The translations under genes were made by a program, and so were the position numbers. Of a stretch of DNA of 64,000 nucleotides, positions 35,071 to 44,518 are shown piece by piece. The stretch lies in contig DATGQD010000036.1 of the NCBI GenBank assembly GCA_035304385.1, positions 62,001 to 126,000 on the forward strand, given 5' to 3'. This DNA is from ZC4RG29 sp035304385. Its GTDB lineage: Bacteria > Bacteroidota > Bacteroidia > Cytophagales > Cyclobacteriaceae. Position 1 is the stretch's first letter. Every line of letters begins with the position of its first letter. A model generated the notes under the pieces. That model worked only from the letters and a program-made list of their open reading frames with translations, was not told the origin of the DNA and did not search any database.

Positions 35071-36402
35071 CTATGTGTTCGAAGTGCTTTCAAACACAAT
35101 CCCCCTGTCTGCGAGTTCGTGTAAGATCGGCGCGTAAAGTTCCTTTTTTACCGGAATAGCTACACCACGGAGTGTAATCCGGCCTTCCAACAACAGCTTC
35201 GTCGCAATACCCAGCGGCAAACCGACGGTGGTGGCCATTGCTGTGTGTGTGTCTGTACCCACCTGGTTCATGTGTGCCTGCAGACTATTTCGCTTTCCGT
35301 CGGATTCATACACGATTCGGTGCAGCATGACAACCAGGTCATGGTCTTCCTTATTCAATGCCCACCGTTTCATAAGGATGTGTTCAAATACCTGCGCGGG
35401 AGTACCCGATGTGAGTCCGATAGGTTCATCGTTGAAGAATCCGGACCACCGCAGACATTCCATTTCGGGACTGTCGATCGCGAGACCCGCAAATCGCGCC
35501 AGCCCCTCTTCGACTGAGCCGTTGGGCGAAGGGAGAAAAGATCGAATAAAACCCGCATGCGTTGTAGTTGCAACTTTGTCCAGTTCGCGGGTATCGTCGC
35601 AGCATCCGAGTTTCACGAGAACATTCCACGCAGAACAAAAACCTTTGTAACGAAATGTGCCCCGTATGAGCGTCTTTGTCTCGGGGATGCCGTACAGTTC
35701 TATGTAGCGCAGCGAATCACGATTCGGATAGCCTTCCAGCACACCAATTCCCGGAACGTCGAACGATGTTGTCGAAAGAAACAATTTCGCATAAGGAACC
35801 TTGACCGTCTCCCCGTTATACAAGTACTCTGCATCGCCTTGCTGACCTGCCAGCACGACGTTGCGCGGGTTCCAGGTAAACTTGTAATGCCAGGGATTTG
35901 TGGGATCGGTGTCGGGGGCGATCAGGCCGCCGGTAAACGACTCAAAAGAAAGAATTGATCCACCCTCTCCGTGAATACGGTCGATCATTTCCATAGCGCT
36001 CATGTGATCGATACCCGGGTCCAGGCCGCACTCATTGAGAAACAGTAGCCCGGCAGACCGAACGTCCTTGTCGAGCGCATTCATAGCAGGCGTGACATAG
36101 CTCGCCGTCAGAAGGTGGCGTCGCTCCCGCAGACACAAGGTAGCCACGGGCACGTGCCACGCGTGCGGAAGCATGGAGATAACCACGTCGGCATCACGGA
36201 TAAGCGATGCGGTCGCGGTCTCGTTGGCGGGATCCAATGACACCGGAACACCTCTTGGATGATCCTTTACGGCAGCGGTCGCAGCCTCCACCATCCGATC
36301 GGCAACCGTGACGGTCCAGCCATGTGATGCCGATTGCTCCAAAAGGTATTCAATCAGGACACCTGACGAGCGCCCGGCGCCAAGCACAAGGACATTGCTC
36401 AT
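35071..36402 (-). CDS. Saccharopine dehydrogenase family oxidoreductase
   Basis: 443 residues. The N-terminal Rossmann motif is VLVLGAGRSSGVLIEYL. The family-specific ADVVISMLPHAWHVPVATLCL, CGLDPGIDHMSAMEMIDRIHGEGG and SFTGGLIAPDTDPTNPWHYKFTWNP follow. In eukaryotes this sequence type oxidises or forms saccharopine in lysine metabolism; in Bacteroidota it is widespread, and lysine degradation or carboxynorspermidine-type reactions are both possible. It stands alone and divergent from cdd. Substrate assignment is uncertain although the fold is clear. Confidence 0.88.
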   Translation of the reverse strand: MSNVLVLGAGRSSGVLIEYLLEQSASHGWTVTVADRMVEAATAAVKDHPRGVPVSLDPANETATASLIRDADVVISMLPHAWHVPVATLCLRERRHLLTASYVTPAMNALDKDVRSAGLLFLNECGLDPGIDHMSAMEMIDRIHGEGGSILSFESFTGGLIAPDTDPTNPWHYKFTWNPRNVVLAGQQGDAEYLYNGETVKVPYAKLFLSTTSFDVPGIGVLEGYPNRDSLRYIELYGIPETKTLIRGTFRYKGFCSAWNVLVKLGCCDDTRELDKVATTTHAGFIRSFLPSPNGSVEEGLARFAGLAIDSPEMECLRWSGFFNDEPIGLTSGTPAQVFEHILMKRWALNKEDHDLVVMLHRIVYESDGKRNSLQAHMNQVGTDTHTAMATTVGLPLGIATKLLLEGRITLRGVAIPVKKELYAPILHELADRGIVFESTSNT

Positions 36403-36525
36403 GACTTCAAATGTAAACCAAAGCGGCTTGTGGGGAAAGCGTTGCGGACCAATGTGCCCAAAAATCCGTTATGGTGTCACTGGATTGCGATGTCAAATCG
36501 TTATCTTTCCTATAACCTCCCGGCC

Positions 36526-37008
36526 ATGGCGAAATTTGAAACTGCCAAGACGCTCGAAGATCTCGACGCCGAGTCGAAGTATCTGGTCCATAAGGCGAAG
36601 GAAGCCGCCACGCACGCTTACGCGCCATATTCAAAATTTCATGTTGGCGCTGCGCTGCTGATGGACGACGGTTCGTACATGACCGGCACGAACCAGGAAA
36701 ATGCAGCATTTCCTGCCGGAATGTGTGCGGAACGTGTGGCGCTGTATGCTGCAGCCGCTGCAAACACCACGGCTAAGATTACAAAGATCGCCGTTGTCGC
36801 GCGACGAAAAGGCGGAAAAGACCTGGTACCCGCAACGAGTTGCGGAACATGCCGCCAGGCGATGCTGGAATTTGAAACGCGCCAGAAGTCGCCGATACAA
36901 ATCGTCATGCTCGACCGGCAACATAACTGGATAATTGCACCATCCGCCGAATCGCTACTGCCCTATGGCTTCACAAAATCTAACATGGAGCAGCCGGACA
37001 AGAAGTAA
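36526..37008 (+). CDS. cdd: Cytidine deaminase
   Basis: Deaminates cytidine and deoxycytidine in pyrimidine salvage. 160 residues from the ATG at 36526. AYAPYSKFHVGAALLMDDG, the zinc and catalytic site MCAERVALYAA (Cys and Glu) and SCGTCRQAMLEF (two zinc cysteines) are the CDA signature. The frame extends upstream to 36430, but the added 32 residues do not resemble the family, and an A/T-rich TATCTTTC lies just before the chosen ATG. It is 17 nt upstream of the GAF sensor gene in the same direction and might be cotranscribed with the signalling cluster, although functionally unrelated. Confidence 0.92.
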   Translation: MAKFETAKTLEDLDAESKYLVHKAKEAATHAYAPYSKFHVGAALLMDDGSYMTGTNQENAAFPAGMCAERVALYAAAAANTTAKITKIAVVARRKGGKDLVPATSCGTCRQAMLEFETRQKSPIQIVMLDRQHNWIIAPSAESLLPYGFTKSNMEQPDKK

Positions 37009-37025
37009 TTTTCTATTTTTAGGTT

Positions 37026-38597
37026 ATGAATTTTTTGAGGAACAGGAGCCTGGCCTTTCAGTGCTCATTTTTACTGGCCGTTCTGGGAATTCTTTTTGTA
37101 GTCCAGTATCTCTTACTTCGGCAAACGGGCAACACGCTGGAACGACTTCACTATCAAGGCGACGTTGCACGCAAGACCCAGTTGATGGCACAGGATGTGT
37201 ACGCGGATGTGGTGTTGCACGCCGATGGCCGGCAGCCCGCGCGTGATCTCGGCGCACGGCTCGCACGGCAGGCGCATGCCATGAAAGTGCTGTCGGACGG
37301 TGGCCGGATGGAGGGATCCACCGTGATCCTTGACCCACTGCCACGGCTGCCACGCATCGCTTTTGACGAATTGCAGGAACGATGGATCACTTTCGTCGAA
37401 ACCGCTGAGCGCATAACGGCCGCGAGCCCCGGCCAGAACCGGCGCGACCTGGGATTGGCGCGAACACAATGGGAAGGCGTGACCTCGTGGTACAACCGTC
37501 TTGTCGAAGATCTTGACACGGCCATTGCGCAGCAACGCTCGCTTCACCACATTACGCTTGCCGCCGTTGGCATTTTGAACATTGGGTTATGTGTAGGAAT
37601 GTATTTCCTGTTCACACGCAAACTACTTCATCCTCTGGGCACTATGCGCGAAAATACGGCAGCCCACAACCACACGACAGGCCTTCCGCCAAATGAAATA
37701 GGGACGCTCGCCACAGAGGTGAACAATGTGATCGAGCAGCTGAAAGACGCGTCTGATTTCGTCAAGGCGATAGGCGATGGCGACCTCTCCATACGCTATG
37801 AAACATTTGACAAGGATTACAAACCGGGAACAAATCAGCTGGCGGACTCGCTCGTTGACATGCAGTCGCGTTTGCGACAATTGAACGAAGAGGATCAAAA
37901 ACGGCAGTGGACCAACGAAGGACTTACAAAATTCGTCGACATACTTCGTTCAGGTAACGACGACATCATTGCGCTCGGAGACAAGATTATCTCGACACTC
38001 GCCAACTACACTGGCTCTAACCAGGGTGGTCTTTATCTATTGAATGACACAAACGACGGCGACCCGCACCTCGAACTTGTCTCTTTATTCGCTTTCGATG
38101 TCAAAAAGCATGAAACACGCCGGATAAAGATCGGTGAAGGTATTCTCGGCCAGACCTTTCTGGAAAAGCAGACCACGTACCTGCAGTCGGTACCGGAGGA
38201 ATACGTGCGCATCACCTCAGGACTGGGCGAAGCCAACCCCACTTCTTTGCTCGTCGTGCCGCTGAAGATCGATCAGGATGTTTTTGGCGTAGTCGAACTT
38301 GCCTCTTTTAATCCGTATCCTGAGCACGTAATTCGTTTTGTCGAGCGCCTGGGTGAGACCGTCGCCTCTACCGTTGCCACGGTTCGTGCAGCCCAGCGTA
38401 ACCGTGAATTACTGGAAGAAGCGCGGCATGCCACCGAAATGATGCGCTCCCAGGAGGAAGAGATGCGGCAAAACATGGAAGAGCTTCAGGCCACGCAGGA
38501 GGAAATGGCGCGAAAAGAGCGGGATTACCTCGCCCGCATCTCGGAACTCGAGGCTCAACTCACCGGAAAAGGGAGCGCCGCGAACGTCGATAAGTAG
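37026..38597 (+). CDS. Membrane sensor: HAMP-like linker, GAF domain and C-terminal coiled coil
   Basis: 523 residues. Two membrane helices (about 10-30 and 175-197) flank a helical periplasmic domain. A HAMP-like stretch follows, with a second divergent unit to about 280. A GAF domain spans about 310-455 (GEGILGQTFLEKQTTYL...VPEEYVRITSGLGEANP). The C-terminal coiled coil contains EELQAT at 485-490, within NMEELQATQEEM. This matches the Glu-Glu-x-x-Ala-Thr consensus of methyl-accepting chemotaxis proteins, and the next two genes are CheR and CheB. No MCP signalling hairpin, kinase or cyclase domain is present. It may be a methylated sensor that feeds the downstream phosphatase/SiaB/SiaC switch; that is inference. 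Confidence 0.82.
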   Translation: MNFLRNRSLAFQCSFLLAVLGILFVVQYLLLRQTGNTLERLHYQGDVARKTQLMAQDVYADVVLHADGRQPARDLGARLARQAHAMKVLSDGGRMEGSTVILDPLPRLPRIAFDELQERWITFVETAERITAASPGQNRRDLGLARTQWEGVTSWYNRLVEDLDTAIAQQRSLHHITLAAVGILNIGLCVGMYFLFTRKLLHPLGTMRENTAAHNHTTGLPPNEIGTLATEVNNVIEQLKDASDFVKAIGDGDLSIRYETFDKDYKPGTNQLADSLVDMQSRLRQLNEEDQKRQWTNEGLTKFVDILRSGNDDIIALGDKIISTLANYTGSNQGGLYLLNDTNDGDPHLELVSLFAFDVKKHETRRIKIGEGILGQTFLEKQTTYLQSVPEEYVRITSGLGEANPTSLLVVPLKIDQDVFGVVELASFNPYPEHVIRFVERLGETVASTVATVRAAQRNRELLEEARHATEMMRSQEEEMRQNMEELQATQEEMARKERDYLARISELEAQLTGKGSAANVDK

Positions 38598-38710
38598 AAA
38601 TCGCGGTGTTTCTGTCGGGGGAATCAACAATAAACGACACAAGACCCGACTAAAATTGACCGGCTTCCCGGGCGATTCAACACATGTACCATTTGCGATA
38701 CAAACGCAGG

Positions 38711-38724
38711 CCCCCGGTCGGGGG
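38711..38724 (+). terminator. GC-rich hairpin between the GAF sensor and cheR
   Basis: CCCCC/GGGGG around GGTC, followed 8 nt later by TTATTTTT. It could weakly terminate the first GAF transcript before the cheR promoter. The GTCGGGGGAA half of it recurs about 100 bp upstream (38618-38627) as a direct repeat. Confidence 0.35.
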
Positions 38725-38732
38725 AACAATCT

Positions 38733-38740
38733 TATTTTTG
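38733..38740 (+). promoter_or_regulatory. Candidate -7 element for the cheR-cheB-sia cluster
   Basis: TATTTTTG matches TAnnTTTG and ends 31 nt before the cheR ATG. The -33 position falls in the GC hairpin and has no TTG, so an activator may be needed if this is used. Confidence 0.35.
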
Positions 38741-38771
38741 ACTCCTGTGAAGGTAAATTAACAGGGTTTTC

Positions 38772-39593
38772 ATGCAGGACATCGACATTGCGGACCTAAA
38801 AAGAATATCGGAGCTCATATACCAAAAGCACCGCTACGACTTCAGAAACTATGCTATGTCCTCCTTCAAACGGAGGGTCCTGCGAATAATGGAGATCAAG
38901 CGACTCACGGTGGAGTCGCTGATCCGGAAACTCACTGACCAGCCGTCGTTCATCAACGAGTTCCTCGATGAGCTTACGGTCAACGTAACGGAAATGTTTC
39001 GCGACCCCAGTTTCTGGCGGGTGATTCGCGAAGAGATTATTCCCGCTATCCTTCTCAACCACAAGCAATTCAAGATCTGGCATGCCGGATGTTCTTCCGG
39101 GGAAGAAGTATTGTCGATGAGCATCCTGTTGAAGGAGATGGGCATCCTCAACGATGTCACGCTCATCGCTACGGACCTCGATGTAAACATTCTTGACCGG
39201 GCACGTACCGTAACCTATCCGGCCAAGAACATGGATCTCAACGAGAAGAACTACATTCGATTCCAGGGTACCGGCACGCTACAACAATATTATCGGATTG
39301 AAAACGGCATGGCTGTCTTCGATCCCTCGCTGATGCAGAACGTGAGCTTTCGACGTCATGATCTTGTATTGGGTGAGCCGTTCAACAAGTTCGACCTCAT
39401 CCTTTGCCGAAACGTCATGATCTATTTCAACCAGGCCCTGCAAAACGAGGTCCTGAAGAAATTTCACGAAAGCCTGTTCAAATATGGCTACCTGGCAATC
39501 GGTTCGAAGGAGTCGCTGATCTGGTGCGACTATGCGAACCGGTTCATCGTGGTGAACACCGAAGAGAAGATTTATAAGAAAATAAAGGACTAG
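38772..39593 (+). CDS. cheR: CheR-type protein-glutamate methyltransferase
   Basis: 273 residues, the normal CheR length. The N-terminal helical domain (about 1-75) has YQKHRYDFRNYAMSSFKRRVLR. The SAM domain contains VNVTEMFRDPSFW, the glycine-rich IWHAGCSSGEEVLSMSILL, TLIATDLDVNILDRAR and FDLILCRNVMIYFNQALQ. It methylates glutamates on receptor coiled coils. No chemoreceptor, CheA or CheW is encoded nearby; the adjacent cheB and two coiled-coil GAF proteins are the obvious partners. It therefore probably works in a signalling system distinct from chemotaxis. Confidence 0.92.
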   Translation: MQDIDIADLKRISELIYQKHRYDFRNYAMSSFKRRVLRIMEIKRLTVESLIRKLTDQPSFINEFLDELTVNVTEMFRDPSFWRVIREEIIPAILLNHKQFKIWHAGCSSGEEVLSMSILLKEMGILNDVTLIATDLDVNILDRARTVTYPAKNMDLNEKNYIRFQGTGTLQQYYRIENGMAVFDPSLMQNVSFRRHDLVLGEPFNKFDLILCRNVMIYFNQALQNEVLKKFHESLFKYGYLAIGSKESLIWCDYANRFIVVNTEEKIYKKIKD

Positions 39594-39612
39594 GGAGAAG
39601 TTGGTCAGGAGG

Positions 39613-40206
39613 ATGAACAAATACAACTTAAATAACAGCTATAAGGCCGTTGTTATAGGGGGTTCTGCTGGCAGCTTCCAGGGGGTGGTCAAGATATTGT
39701 CCAACCTGCCCAAGAATTTTCCATTACCTATTATTATGTGTCTGCATCGTCTTAAGCATGTTCGCCACGGTTTCGTTGAAGCGCTATCGCTTAAGAGCGT
39801 TGTTCAGGTCACAGAGCCTCACGACAAAGAAGCGATCAAGAAAGGTAGCGTATACCTTGCGCCTGCAAACTATCACCTGTCTGTCGAACTGGGGAATTAC
39901 TTTGCCCTTTCCACCGAAGAAATGGTGAATAACTCCAGGCCGGCCATCGATATTACCCTCTTCACGTGTGCTTATGTTTATAAGGAGAAACTGATAGGCA
40001 TACTGCTCTCGGGAGCCAACAAGGATGGTGCGCTGGGCATGCGTTCCATAAAATCACGCAAAGGGTTGACCATAGTTCAGGACCCGGAAGAGTGCATGAT
40101 TGAAACCATGCCCAAGGCGGCCATGTCGGCAACACAGATCGACCACGTCCTGAAAGTCGACCAGATCATTGAATTTTTGAAGGAACTTGAAATGCATTAC
40201 CGATGA
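39613..40206 (+). CDS. cheB: Stand-alone CheB-type methylesterase (no receiver domain)
   Basis: 197 residues, only the catalytic CheB domain. The serine-histidine-aspartate triad can be placed in VIGGSAGSFQGV, IIMCLHRLKH and LSGANKDGALGM. GSVYLAPANYHLSVE and PEECMIETMPKAAM are family landmarks. It removes methyl esters made by CheR or deamidates glutamines. The regulatory receiver domain of classical CheB is missing, so it is not controlled by CheA phosphorylation. I chose the ATG at 39613; a TTG at 39601 is in frame but gives no conserved sequence. It overlaps the next GAF gene by 4 nt. Confidence 0.9.
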   Translation: MNKYNLNNSYKAVVIGGSAGSFQGVVKILSNLPKNFPLPIIMCLHRLKHVRHGFVEALSLKSVVQVTEPHDKEAIKKGSVYLAPANYHLSVELGNYFALSTEEMVNNSRPAIDITLFTCAYVYKEKLIGILLSGANKDGALGMRSIKSRKGLTIVQDPEECMIETMPKAAMSATQIDHVLKVDQIIEFLKELEMHYR

Positions 40207-40961
40207 TACGGTCATTGAAAAAATCTCATCGTCTTGGCGCCATTTTGGCCACCGCATTTTTTGCAGCAGCGTTGGTCTGCGCGTATGTGCTGTATTCCCT
40301 GCCGTCAGACCTGGGTCTGACGTCCGGACATGAAGGCGCATTGACCCGAGCCTATCTCGTCGTCGCTGTTACGCTGGTGACGGGCGCCGCCGCCCTGTAC
40401 GTGTCGCTCATGGGCCGGGAAGAAATCATTGTTTACAAGACAAAAAGCGAGGATACCACGGACACGACGGCAGCGGCGGCTTCGGAAGGCACACGCAACG
40501 CCATATCCATGGACGCGGTAGCCGCACTGGCGCCGGAGGATTCCGCAAAGCAATTGTACGCTCGGTTTCTGCAAGTGGTATGTGATCAGTTGTCGGCTGG
40601 TCAGGGTGCCTATTACGAAGCCTTTGAATCGGAGGGCATCCGTAAGGTTCGCCTGGCAGCAGGTTATGCACTGGCGGTGGGCGAAGGTTCTGAAGTGGTG
40701 TACGACTTTGGCGAAGGTCTCGTCGGGCAGTCGGCCGCCGAAGGCCGAACGCTTTATGTCGACGACATTCCCGAAGGATATATCAAAATCGTATCCGGTC
40801 TCGGCACCGCGTCTCCCCGGTACTTGCTTGTTGTACCGGTAGTGAACGGTGGTGATGTAAAAGGTGTCATCGAGATCGCATCCTTTAGCGCGATCGAAGA
40901 TGAAGAGCGAACATTCGTGGAACATGCAGCTGCATTACTCATTGAAAAAATGCCGGATTAA
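40203..40961 (+). CDS. Small membrane-anchored GAF domain protein
   Basis: 252 residues. Two membrane helices (about 12-33 and 50-70) precede a spacer and a GAF domain (about 110-250) with GEGLVGQSAAEGRTLYVDDIPEGYIKIVSGLGTASPRYLLVVPV. This GAF is clearly paralogous to those in the 523-residue sensor and the 1154-residue phosphatase. It has no coiled coil, no methylation-like motif and no output domain. It might act as a ligand-binding subunit or decoy paired with its larger relatives. It is translationally coupled to cheB and 12 nt upstream of the phosphatase gene. Confidence 0.8.
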   Translation: MIRSLKKSHRLGAILATAFFAAALVCAYVLYSLPSDLGLTSGHEGALTRAYLVVAVTLVTGAAALYVSLMGREEIIVYKTKSEDTTDTTAAAASEGTRNAISMDAVAALAPEDSAKQLYARFLQVVCDQLSAGQGAYYEAFESEGIRKVRLAAGYALAVGEGSEVVYDFGEGLVGQSAAEGRTLYVDDIPEGYIKIVSGLGTASPRYLLVVPVVNGGDVKGVIEIASFSAIEDEERTFVEHAAALLIEKMPD

Positions 40962-40973
40962 GGCACTACTGTC

Positions 40974-43900
40974 ATGCTACGCAACATTAAAATTCGTACA
41001 AAATTCACGCTGGCAATACTCGCCATCTCTTTCGCGGCGGTGACGGCCATCGGCTTTTTTACTTACGACTTCAATCTCACGGCGAATCGCGATAAATTTG
41101 CGACAAGCTTAAACGCCATCGCAGACAGCCGGGCCGCCTATTTTTCGGCATTCTTTGAGCGGGCTCAATCTGCACTTGACTTCATCCGCAATGCGGACGA
41201 ACTCGCCGGAGAAGCCAGCGCGCCGGAAATGGACGGCGCAGATCTGATGGCCCTGTTTACCCAGGTATCAGACGAGGAGCCAGCCGACACGACCGAGTCG
41301 TTCTCCCCCGAAGAAGATGGTGTAGAAACTTTCCTGAGGGCACAGAAGGCAACTTTCGGTTTTGACCAGCTTTACGTCACGTCACCTTCAGGTGCAATCC
41401 TGGCCTCGACCGACCCCGAACTCGGTTCCGGAAAGAATTTCGTGGCCCCAGATGGCGCCCTGCTCCTTCGCGGTAAGCAGGAAGTATACTTCGGCACGGT
41501 CGTCCGCGAAGACAAGCGATTCATTACCTATGCCGCCGCCCCGATTACATCTTCGGAGAACGGTGACCTGCTCATTGCCAAGATCGACCTCTCACGCCCC
41601 TACCGGATACTTTCCGACTACAGTGGACTGGGAAGAACCGGCGATGTTGTCCTCGCCCGTCAGGATCCGATAACGCGCGATATTGTGCTGGCCAGCACAA
41701 GACGTGGGGATCCGAACGGTGCACTTCAAATCGTCAACGAAAAAACCGAGGCGGCGGGCGTTATCTTCCGTACAATTTCAGCCGGCTCCGTGAACGTGAC
41801 GGCCCGCGACTTTGGCGGTACGCCGTCATTGCAAACCACCCGCGTTATAAGCCCGATCAATTGGGTGATCATTGCATCCATGGACCTCAGCGAGGCCGAC
41901 GGCGACGCCAGACAACTCTTGAGCACGCTGATATACGCCGGTCTGTGTATCATGACATTTTCAGTGCTGTTGTCCCTCGTGATCAGCCGTACGATGACAC
42001 AGCCGCTGAACAGCATGCAGCATAAGCTCGCACTGGTGGCAGACGGTATCCTTCCGGAACGTGAAGAGCGCCATTCTTCCGACGAGTTCGGGCAGATGGC
42101 GACCAAGGTCGACAACCTGGTACAGACACTGAAGAATAATGCCGAGTTCGCGCAGCGCATCGGTGAAGGAAAGTACGACACCGAATTCAAGCCGGTAACC
42201 GACAACGACGTGCTGGGTATGGCGCTCATTAACATGAGAAAGAACCTCGTGGAAAATGAGCGGCGCGATAAGGAACGCAACTGGATTGTAAGGGGCGTGG
42301 CAGAGATCAGTGAAATACTCAGACTTCACGACACGCTGGATCCGCTCGGAGAGGATGTGATCAAATTCATCCTGGAAAAAATCAATGCGATCCAGGGTGC
42401 GTTTTACGTGGTAAACGAAGAAGACGATCCGGTTACCATCGACCTGCGGGCAAGTTTCGCCTACGGCCGAAAGAAGTACCTGCAAAAGCGATTCAAATTC
42501 GCTGAGGGTCTGGTAGGACAGGCCGTTGCGGAAAAGGACACCATCCTCCGTACTGAGATCCCGAAGGAGTACATGACCATCACGTCGGGCATTCTCGGCG
42601 ACCAAAGACCTACCTGTATCCTCATCGTGCCTTTGATTACCAACGAAGAAGTGTACGGCGTTCTAGAGTTTGCCGGATTCCGCCGGTTCGACTCCTCACA
42701 GGTCAATTTCGTCAAGGAACTCAGTCTGATCCTGGCCCGGACCATCTTCAACATCAAGGTCAATGAACGCACGCGCAGACTCCTGGAAGAATCTCAGGCC
42801 ATGAGCAACGAACTCAAGGAAAAGCAGGAGGTGTTGCGTCAGAATGCAGAAGAAATGCAGGCCACCCAGGAAGAGCTGCAGCGGACTAACGACAGGCTGG
42901 AGGAACAGATCGAGGAGGTGAACCGCACGCAAAAACGTATGCAGTTGTTGCTGGAAAACGCTTCCGAAGTCATCACCATCTACGAGGAAGACGAGACCAT
43001 CCGGTACATCTCCCCTTCCGTGGAGTTGATCCTCGGCTACGGTCAAAAGGAACTCATCGGCAAGAGCGAAGTAGATCTGGTACACCCCGACCACCAGGAC
43101 GTGTTCCGTGGACTATTCCGGAAGATGGCCGATCATCCCGACGAAAAGGTAACCGTACAATACGAATACCGCACCAAGGAAGGCAACTATATCTGGATCG
43201 AGTCGACGGGTACAAACTGCATGTCGAATCCAGCCATCCATGGTTTCATTCTGAACTCACGGGACATCACCGAGCGCAGGCGGGCTGAACTCGAACAGCG
43301 GATGCGCAGTAAGATGCAAGCGCTGTCTGAAAACTCGCCAGACCTTATCGCCCGTCTCGAACAGGATTCGATTTCGTATATCAACCCCGTAATCGAATCT
43401 TACAGCGGCAGCGGTCCGGACGCATTCCTCAACAGGAAAATACACGAAACGGACCTCGACAAATCCGTTCTGGAAAAATGGCTTGAAATCGTCGAACAGG
43501 TCAATGCTTCCAACAACAAGGTCGCTACCGAGATGGAGTTTCCTTCCCGCATCGGTCAGCGCGTGATGCAGGTGAACGCGATCCCCGAGTACGACGAATC
43601 GGAAAAGCTTGAATCGGTACTGGTCGTGTCGCACGACATCACCGAGCGTAAGGTGATCGAACTTGAGATCCAGAATAAGAATAAGAAGATCACGGAAAGT
43701 ATCAACTACGCGAAACGAATCCAGAATGCCATTCTGCCGAGTAATCGCGTGATCAATCGGGCGCTACCCGACTCGTTCATTCTTTACAAACCCCGTGATG
43801 TGGTGAGCGGGGATTTTCCGTGGTATGTGCAGATCAAGGACGATATCTTTATTGCAGCAGTAGACTGTACCGGACACGGTGTTCCGGGAGCGCTCCTTTC

Positions 43901-44438
43901 GCTGATTGGTTACTTCCTTTTGAACGACATTGTGCGGAGCCGAAAAGTGACAGAGCCTGGTCGTATACTGGACCTGCTCGACGAAGGGGTTACCACTACG
44001 CTGCGACAGGATGAAGATGCCACGACCAAAGACGGGATGGATATTGCGCTATGTAAGATCAACCTGTCGTCACGACAAGTGGAATACGCCGGCGCACACA
44101 GGCCGTTGTACATTGTCCGGGGCGGAGAAATGGAAGAGGTCAAAGGCAACAAATTCCCTATTGGCGGCGGGATATTCAAGAATCAGACGAACTTCACGAA
44201 CCACAAGATCAAGTTGAATAAAGGGGATTCGATATTCTTCAGTTCCGACGGATTCCCCGATCAGTTCGGGGGGCCCGAAGGCCGGAAGTTCGGCCCGCGC
44301 AGAGTTAGGGAGACGATTTTACAGGTACACACCAAACCTATGAAAGAAGTGATGGAAATATTTGACCGCGAATGGGAGACCTGGCGTGGTGACCAGAAAC
44401 AGACGGACGATGTGTTGCTGATCGGGATCAAATTTTAG
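40974..44438 (+). CDS. SiaA/RsbU-like PP2C phosphatase with Cache, HAMP, GAF and two PAS domains
   Basis: 1154 residues. Membrane helices at about 8-28 and 318-340 bracket a Cache-like periplasmic domain. Next come HAMP (about 340-410), GAF (about 460-590), a coiled coil with EEMQAT at 626-631 (methylation-like consensus), PAS1 (about 656-775), PAS2 (about 775-900) and a SpoIIE/PP2C phosphatase (about 909-1154). The phosphatase metal residues can be placed in VVSGDFPW, AAVDCTGHGVPGALLS and the final QTDDVLLIGIKF. In Pseudomonas the SiaA phosphatase dephosphorylates SiaC, the role expected here given the adjacent siaB- and siaC-like genes. Input would be a periplasmic ligand, modulated by GAF/PAS ligands and possibly by CheR/CheB. 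Confidence 0.88.
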   Translation: MLRNIKIRTKFTLAILAISFAAVTAIGFFTYDFNLTANRDKFATSLNAIADSRAAYFSAFFERAQSALDFIRNADELAGEASAPEMDGADLMALFTQVSDEEPADTTESFSPEEDGVETFLRAQKATFGFDQLYVTSPSGAILASTDPELGSGKNFVAPDGALLLRGKQEVYFGTVVREDKRFITYAAAPITSSENGDLLIAKIDLSRPYRILSDYSGLGRTGDVVLARQDPITRDIVLASTRRGDPNGALQIVNEKTEAAGVIFRTISAGSVNVTARDFGGTPSLQTTRVISPINWVIIASMDLSEADGDARQLLSTLIYAGLCIMTFSVLLSLVISRTMTQPLNSMQHKLALVADGILPEREERHSSDEFGQMATKVDNLVQTLKNNAEFAQRIGEGKYDTEFKPVTDNDVLGMALINMRKNLVENERRDKERNWIVRGVAEISEILRLHDTLDPLGEDVIKFILEKINAIQGAFYVVNEEDDPVTIDLRASFAYGRKKYLQKRFKFAEGLVGQAVAEKDTILRTEIPKEYMTITSGILGDQRPTCILIVPLITNEEVYGVLEFAGFRRFDSSQVNFVKELSLILARTIFNIKVNERTRRLLEESQAMSNELKEKQEVLRQNAEEMQATQEELQRTNDRLEEQIEEVNRTQKRMQLLLENASEVITIYEEDETIRYISPSVELILGYGQKELIGKSEVDLVHPDHQDVFRGLFRKMADHPDEKVTVQYEYRTKEGNYIWIESTGTNCMSNPAIHGFILNSRDITERRRAELEQRMRSKMQALSENSPDLIARLEQDSISYINPVIESYSGSGPDAFLNRKIHETDLDKSVLEKWLEIVEQVNASNNKVATEMEFPSRIGQRVMQVNAIPEYDESEKLESVLVVSHDITERKVIELEIQNKNKKITESINYAKRIQNAILPSNRVINRALPDSFILYKPRDVVSGDFPWYVQIKDDIFIAAVDCTGHGVPGALLSLIGYFLLNDIVRSRKVTEPGRILDLLDEGVTTTLRQDEDATTKDGMDIALCKINLSSRQVEYAGAHRPLYIVRGGEMEEVKGNKFPIGGGIFKNQTNFTNHKIKLNKGDSIFFSSDGFPDQFGGPEGRKFGPRRVRETILQVHTKPMKEVMEIFDREWETWRGDQKQTDDVLLIGIKF

Positions 44439-44518
44439 GGAACAGACTGATTTTGAACTGCTTGAACAATAGATTTTACAAAACTTAATATCTTGCAACT
44501 ACTAATATCCTTTGACGC

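Noticed and set aside
38772..40206. Complete chemotaxis operon
   Set aside because: Only CheR and CheB are present; no CheA, CheW, CheY or receptor signalling domain is encoded in the window.
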